Shown here: in pieces, positions 58,331-64,000 of the stretch
Numbering within the stretch: the stretch's first letter is position 1
Layout of the letters: each line of letters opens with the position of its first letter
DNA from: Helopsaltes ochotensis
Taxonomy: Eukaryota > Chordata > Aves > Passeriformes > Locustellidae
DNA length: 64,000 bases
Assembly (NCBI GenBank): GCA_013400155.1
Contig: VXBM01000544.1
Location: 486,779-550,778, forward strand
Reading direction: 5' to 3'
The notes under the pieces: generated by a model
The model's database searches: none
Seen by the model: the letters and a program-made list of their open reading frames with translations, nothing else
Told to the model about the DNA's origin: nothing
Made by a program: the position numbers and the translations under genes

Positions 58331-60809
58331 CAAGCCCTTATCTTGCTGCTGGCTCTGCAGAAGTCTAAAATGATCATAGCAGCCAATCCCTAGCCCTAAA
58401 ACAGCAGAAGAATGGAGGCTCAGGCCAAGGAGCTCTCAGAGGAAAGAGCTGTCCCAGCCTTCCCTGCCACGTCCCCATCTTTACCAACACCAGGTGCTCA
58501 GATGTGGGGCCATGTTCAGTAAAGCAAGGCATGACTGGTGCTTCTTTCTAAGATCTGGGCTTCTCTTGCAGATGTAAAACCAAGGCAGGAGCTCCTATTC
58601 CAGGCTAAGGTGGAGAGCACCCAGCCCTGCTGGGCTCGTGGCAGCTTCAGGGCCCAAAGCTGTGAGATGACCACAGAGAAGTGAAGTCTTGTAAAGCAGC
58701 TGTGCTTGGGACAGCTCCATTCTCTGTTCTGTCCCTGCAGCTCTGGCCCTGACCCTGAATCAGCTTCAGGCACAGAATTCCACAGGGGTGACATTTTCCT
58801 AAGAGAAAAGTGGTCTAGACATGAAGGAACAGCTTTTTTAATTTGAGATCTGCAGCAGAGATTCAAGAGATGCTGGGTTAATTCCCACCACGCCTTCTGT
58901 GCCTTAGAGCAGGTAACTCACTTTACCTGTGTTGGATCGGAGTTACTGATCTATCGAAGAAAACATGGTTATTATTCTCTCCTGCTTCTTGATGCTTAGA
59001 CTGTAAGCTCCTTGGGGCAGAGACATTGAGGGGGCTCAAATGTTGGTTGGGGCCTCTAGGTGCTATCCATCACTATATAAACATTAAACTACAGGTAAAA
59101 GTTTGTGTTTGCAGCTTGATTATTAAAAAAGGAAAACACTGCTTTGACGGTTGGAGCCTTAAGAGAGTTTTCAGCCCCACCTGAGCACGGTGCAGCTCTG
59201 GACACCACTTCAGCCCTGGTTAAAGGCTCTCTTCCTGCTGTCTGGTATGTTTCTGCAAAAAGCTTTTATTCTCCTACCCAGTCCCAGAGATTTGGGCTGG
59301 TTTAGTTCGTCCCAGCAGGCAGCTGGTGGCTCTGAGCTGTTGGGGACGTGCTGCAGCCACTCGAGGGCACCGTGTGGCTTCGGAGGAGCTGTGACAGCGG
59401 CACTGCCACGAGGGAGGGCTGCAGGAAAGCTGAATCCTCACCCTTCCCTGCCCACTCCCCAGGCCCAGGGTTTGGAAGCTGCTGCAGAAGGGGGCACCAT
59501 GAATTGCAACCAGAATGATGAGTGAAAAAATGGAATATTTCTAAAGGAATACTGGTTTTAATCCTAAAACCAGCATTTACAATCTTGTGCTTAGGGTGAA
59601 TTTACACTGTTCTAGTATTAAAAAAAAATGTTCTGCTTAAGGCAGACTTTTCAGTCCCTCTAGAAGTCTTATTATAAAGAGGAAAAAGCTTCCTTCAACA
59701 TCCTATTCACTAAGGTGGGATTTAAACTTAAATGTTTGCAGTCCAAGGACAACCTCTAACTGAAAGGGGCACACAGGGCAGTGCAGCAGCACTTCTGTCC
59801 CCTGAACGAGATGTCCCACACCAATGTTGTGCTGCAGAAGCTCTGAGGTCTGCAGCATTTTGGCCTCTCCTGTGGCTGTGCTGGGAGCAGCAGCATTGTG
59901 TTTTCAACAGGTCCTTCCCAGAAAAGTTACGCTTCAGATAACCCAGCACCGCTGGACACACAAAACCTCTGCTGCCATGGCTGCTTCCACCAGCAGCACG
60001 AGCTGAAACCTGCACAAGAGACTGGAATAATTCAGTCTTTCCAGGTTAGCCTAGTGAAAAAAAGCAGGACACTTGCTGATGGGAGACAGGGGCAGTGATG
60101 AGCTCAGGGGAGCACTAAGTGTTCTACATTTCAAATGTAGGGTAAGTATCTAGAACTCCCAAGCTTTGGGAAGAAAGATTATTAACTCTACCTCCTTTGC
60201 AGCACAGGTGAGCACTGCCTGAGGACACCTCAGTTGTTTCTCCAGGTGGGTGCATTACTTGAAATGATGAGATTGTGTTTCACACACCTATTTACCGGAT
60301 CTTTTGAGGCGACACTTTAAAACCCGAGTGTCACTGCCAAGGATACAACACCAAAACACATTTGTTCCCTCCTCCCCTAAAGTCAGGCCCCTCTTTGATA
60401 ACTCACTGCTAAAAATTAGTATCTAGTATTTTTTATCATGAGACTTCCATATCCAGTCCTGGACAAAGTTTGTGGCAATTTTTTGTTCATGTCTTCCACA
60501 TTTAAAGCAGGAAACACATTGGGCACTGATTTTTTTTTTTCATTCCAAAGCTTAATTGTTTACAGGCACTATGAACTCCACGGCAAAGAAAACTTCCAGG
60601 CGTTTTTCTGTATGTTACGTTCTAAATTAAGTGGAAAGGCAAAGAAAACTGGAGAGATGGGGAATCACAACCCTGAAACAATGCTAAAACCTCTCCAACT
60701 CTTCAGGGACACAGAGTGCCAAAACCACTTTCAGGAGAAGCAGCTGCAGCAGGAGCAGTGACAGAAAACCCCAAAAGTTTGTTCAAAAATAAAACCCAGA
60801 CACGGGGCT
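58331..60809. other. Intergenic region between COL4A5 and a convergent gene
   Basis: About 2.5 kb between the likely 3' ends. It contains a MIR-type SINE (58880-59105). The short open frames (for example 59190-59525 on the + strand and 59728-60015 on the - strand) have low-complexity or GC-driven composition and no splice or start context. Nothing else is recognized. Confidence 0.65.
58880..59105 (+). mobile_element. Ancient MIR/CORE-SINE copy
   Basis: The order of blocks matches a MIR-type SINE: 'tgccttagagcaggtaactcact', 'atggttattattctctcctgc', then the hallmark tail 'tagactgtaagctccttggg' followed by 'gcagagac' and 'ggggcctctaggtgctatcca'. The tail form is the one seen in sauropsid and amniote MIR copies. 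It is non-coding and old. Confidence 0.7.
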
Positions 60810-63132
60810 ACATGAACACGTATTTACTGCAAGTAGCTCTATGGAAAGCCAAGTCAGATAAATATAAACACTATACAGAGCTTCAAGCCAGTCTCCCAAA
60901 ACCGCCAACGCGATGTGTTTTACAAAGAAAACAACAGAACAATATTTACAATGGAAGACAAAGCCAGATCAATCAGCCCAACTTGAAAACGGATCTGTGG
61001 AGCAGAAATAGCAAATATAATGAACAGTTTCAACCATATATGTTTTAGTTTGTACAGACAAGAACTGTCCAATATCAAATTAAATTTACAGGACAAACAT
61101 TGTTCTATCATTGGTATTTTTGTACTATACAGCAGCATAAACGGGTAGCTGGAAGGTAGTATATATAGTGATATGTTTTACATCATCTGAAAATGTTCTT
61201 CCAGCACAATACTGAATAAATTAGTTGCTGTAAACTAAGAGATTCAAAAAGATTGCATATTTATTATGCCGTACCTATTAGTATTTGTACCACTAGACTT
61301 GAGGTTACCCATTTACTTATTTATTCAGCATGTATTAAATCAGTGCTGTATATTGTACAACGGCAGCCTCAGGGAAATCTAATATGAAATAAGTATGTAA
61401 CAAATTTCTTCAAAACAACCTTTTCCTTTTCACATTAAATGTTTAGAACTATCTTCATCCAAATTTTGATTTCTTAGAAAAGATGTAAAGCTTTATAAAA
61501 AGCCGTCTACGTATTGCATTATTCATTTATGAGACCAACCAACAGCTATCTGGCAAGACAGTATCATGGTCTGTGAGAGTGGTTGTGGTTTTAATTCCTG
61601 TATGTTTAGCAGCAAGTAATTGTACCAACTGAAACTTCTCTTCCAGAATCAAAAACAGGTCTGTGCTTTTAAACCCTGTAGCAAGTTTTCCCTGTCACTA
61701 GACACTGTGTAAACTGATTGGTACCGTGTTTCCTAAAAAAAAAAACAAACCCAATCACCTGGAATTTCAGTGACTTGTACGTTTCATTACTACTCAGAAG
61801 CAGGTCTGGGCACACAGCACTGAAGAATCCCAGCTGATTTGTGTCAATGCAGTGTCTGATTTGTGACACAAACTGTACCAGCCATCCCAAGGTTGCGTGT
61901 TGGAGGTGAGGCAGCCTGGCCCATCCCTTGTACAATATACACGAGGAGGATTCCCAGCTGTGTGGTGCAGTACAGCATGAGGATTGATTGGTGTGTACCA
62001 CTTGGAAACCCTTCAGCAATCGTCAGTGCCTTGTAGAATCCATTGCATGTACCAATGACTAGTGTCATGCTCTTTTTAAGATCATAGCAGTGTTAAAAAG
62101 CTAAGCTCATTTCAACCAAAAAAAAAAAAATTTCAGTACAAGAGTGAAGCACTTAAAAATTGTAGAAAAATCGGGGCTTGTTTTAAAAATGTCAAAGTCA
62201 TTGTTCACGTTTCTGTCAGTGGGATAAAGACAATTGATAAGCCAACATTTTACTTTTTTTCCCCATTATGCATAAAAGAAAGAACAAAAATAGTCCCAAA
62301 TGAAAAGTGGGACTTCTGTTGAAAGTAAGATCAATTAGGGTGGTTTCCCTTTAAAAAGCTACAGCTGACAAGTCTAATGCAGAAGTCACAAACATTGGAT
62401 ATGACTCCGCAGTTCTCCATTCCAATCCATGAACAAAAACCTCATTTTACCACAATTTATATTTATAAACAAGAACAAAAACAATCTACAAGACAACCAG
62501 CCCATTAATNAGACACTTGATTTAAAAGCCTCTAGCCTATGCTCAAGAAATACCTCTTGTACCATAAAAGCAAAACCTTAAAAAAAAAAAAAAAAAGAAA
62601 AATAAAAAAGGCAGAAGAGGTCTCTTTTCCTCAGAGCCATCCAGTCCCACGGGTTCATCCCTCGAGGTAATGTGCACCTCTCCCTCCCTCCTTCTGCCCA
62701 GTCACCTGGAAAAATCCTGAACTGCCAAAGTATTTCTAAGCAATACATGTTTGAAGCTAACCACTTGTTAATGTACCAGAGAAGTAAAACCCATGTTAAA
62801 CAGACAATCAGAAACCAGCTTTGACTTCTCAGAATATAAATTTTTTTAAAAAAAATTAACAAGAGAGGCAGGAAGAAGAAAGGGACATACAGGGATCTCC
62901 TATTAGCATTCACGCTGCCTCCCAAATAGATATGACATGAAAGACCAAATTCCATCACCAAAGCACAGCTATGAAAAAAGGTCAATTCAAATTAATTCAA
63001 TTGTAGAGAGCCGATGTCTATGAAAAAAAAAATAATTAAAAGGATGTGTGTGTCTATGTCCGTGCTGGTGGAAATGAAAGTAGCTGGCTGGAGCTGAGCT
63101 TTGCTTCCAAAAGCACCACACAGTTTCTGGAG
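60810..63132 (-). other. Probable 3' UTR of a convergent minus-strand gene
   Basis: Read on the minus strand, this long AT-rich stretch follows a stop codon at 63133-63135. It contains AATAAA at 61320-61325 and 61260-61265, and ends near an AGTAAA (60823-60828) followed by a GT/T-rich element. In human, IRS4 lies tail-to-tail with COL4A5, so IRS4 is a candidate by synteny only. One ambiguous base (n) is at 62510. Confidence 0.5.
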
Positions 63133-63186
63133 TTACCAGCAGAAGTCTTCTCTTCCAACAATGGTTTCCATGGCAATGCAATCAGT
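63133..63186 (-). CDS. Candidate C-terminal coding end of a convergent gene (partial)
   Basis: On the minus strand a strong acceptor (long T/C tract then tttctag) precedes the exon start at 63186. With phase 0 it reads TDCIAMETIVGREDFCW and a TAA. I do not recognize this peptide. The other two frames are open for 64 codons or closed at once, so the coding frame is unproven. IRS-family genes often have a small last exon after one large coding exon, which would fit the IRS4 synteny, but this is inference. Confidence 0.35.
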   Translation of the reverse strand, partial: TDCIAMETIVGREDFCW

Positions 63187-64000
63187 CTAGAAAGGAAAGG
63201 GGGGAAAAAAAAAAGTCAGTGACATTTCAGATGCAAGTTATATGGGAAAAAATTGTTTTCTAGGGAGGAGAACACAGGGAGCTTCTCCAGTGCAGGATGA
63301 GAACGCAGAGAGCGGGTCCCTCGCAGAGGAGGGGGCGCTCCCAGGTGCCAACCCTCCAGAGATCCCGAGGGAAGGGAGAACCACGGAGCCACTGCAGCCA
63401 GAGGGGCACAGGGACAGGGAGGGGGGCAGTGCCACCCTGCAGGACCCCGGCAGTGCCGCTCCCAGGGGTGACAACACTCCCAGCTCCCAGCAGGCCACAC
63501 CAACACTCCCTGCACCTCCAGCTCCAAGCAAGGAGCAGCGAGTCCTGACAGCTGCGTGCCCTGTCCTCAGCTTTTCAGGAAAAAGCTTCAGTTAGTTATA
63601 ATTAGAAAGAGCTCAGAGTACACCGGTCCCTTTCTGAAGGGAGTCTCGCTGAAAGGCAACACCCAAGTACAAAAGCACAGAGCTCCAGCCAGCTCCCTTC
63701 TTCAGGGGCTGCAAACTGACTGGGAAAGGCAGAAGTCCACTTGCTAAAATGAGGGGCAAAAAGTGTACTCTAGTATTGCAGGGAGGTACAGATGGGTGAC
63801 GAGGCAGAAATGAAGCCAGGAGGGAGTCTCCCCTCAGCCCTGCAATTAACCACACACGCCAAGGTGAGAGCAACTCGGGAGTTTCCTGACATAGAAGAAA
63901 AAGTGATGAAGGGCATGCAAATGCCTTCTGCAGTTGCACGAACACAAATGAGGAACATCTAAAAAGCCACTCTGCAGCTCTCTACAAAACCCCTTCCGCT
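63187..64000 (-). other. Probable intron of the convergent gene
   Basis: It begins with a T/C tract on the minus strand and continues as GC-richer sequence (63270-63600). The 117-codon + strand frame at 63242-63595 is composition-driven, rich in Pro, Glu and Gly, without splice or start context. No exon is recognized before the window ends. Confidence 0.4.

Noticed and set aside
63242..63595. 117-codon + strand ORF
   Set aside because: Low-complexity, GC-driven composition and no promoter, splice or domain support. It lies in what looks like an intron of the minus-strand gene.

Overview
The window is vertebrate nuclear DNA, almost certainly from a bird. It holds nearly all of one gene on the + strand: COL4A5, the collagen type IV alpha-5 chain of basement membranes. 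The bird assignment rests on CR1 LINE fragments (one ending in the typical repeated ATTCTGTG-like tail at about 2370-2755), on a compact gene (coding exons 2-51 within 43.4 kb) and on an alpha-5-type NC1 domain with a few substitutions relative to the human chain as I recall it.

Layout. Bases 1-13089 are the 3' part of intron 1; exon 1 (signal peptide) and the promoter lie upstream of the window. Exon 2 (13090-13149) encodes the cysteine-rich start of the 7S region. Exons 3-46 encode the interrupted Gly-X-Y triple helix. Exons 47-51 (53509-56477) encode the end of the helix and the whole 229-residue NC1 domain, ending at a TAA at 56475-56477. All 50 exons have AG acceptors and GT donors and join in one open frame. 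They sum to 4977 nt, which with the 81-nt human exon 1 gives 5058 nt, the length of the main human COL4A5 coding sequence; I placed every exon from the sequence and compared lengths with the human gene from memory.

Intron 41 (44641-50660) holds two 9-nt cassette exons that match in position, size and phase the kidney-type alternative exons 41A and 41B of human COL4A5. Their flanks resemble each other, which suggests they arose by duplication. A third candidate 9-nt exon with a similar upstream arrangement sits in intron 30 (38354-38362); I know of no described counterpart, and it is the most novel observation here.

The 3' UTR starts at 56478 and has poly(A) signals near 57480 and 58300. Downstream is an intergenic stretch with an old MIR/CORE-SINE copy. 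From about 63186 down to about 60810 there is what looks like the last exon and long 3' UTR of a convergent minus-strand gene. Human synteny makes IRS4 a candidate, but the short readable C-terminus does not let me name it. Other notable items are a 30-bp minisatellite inside an NC1 intron, a CpG-rich block with a 117-codon minus-strand ORF in intron 41 (possible recent insertion), an RGD tripeptide next to the Cys-X-X-Cys interruption, and a roughly 31-nt T run at the exon 8 acceptor.
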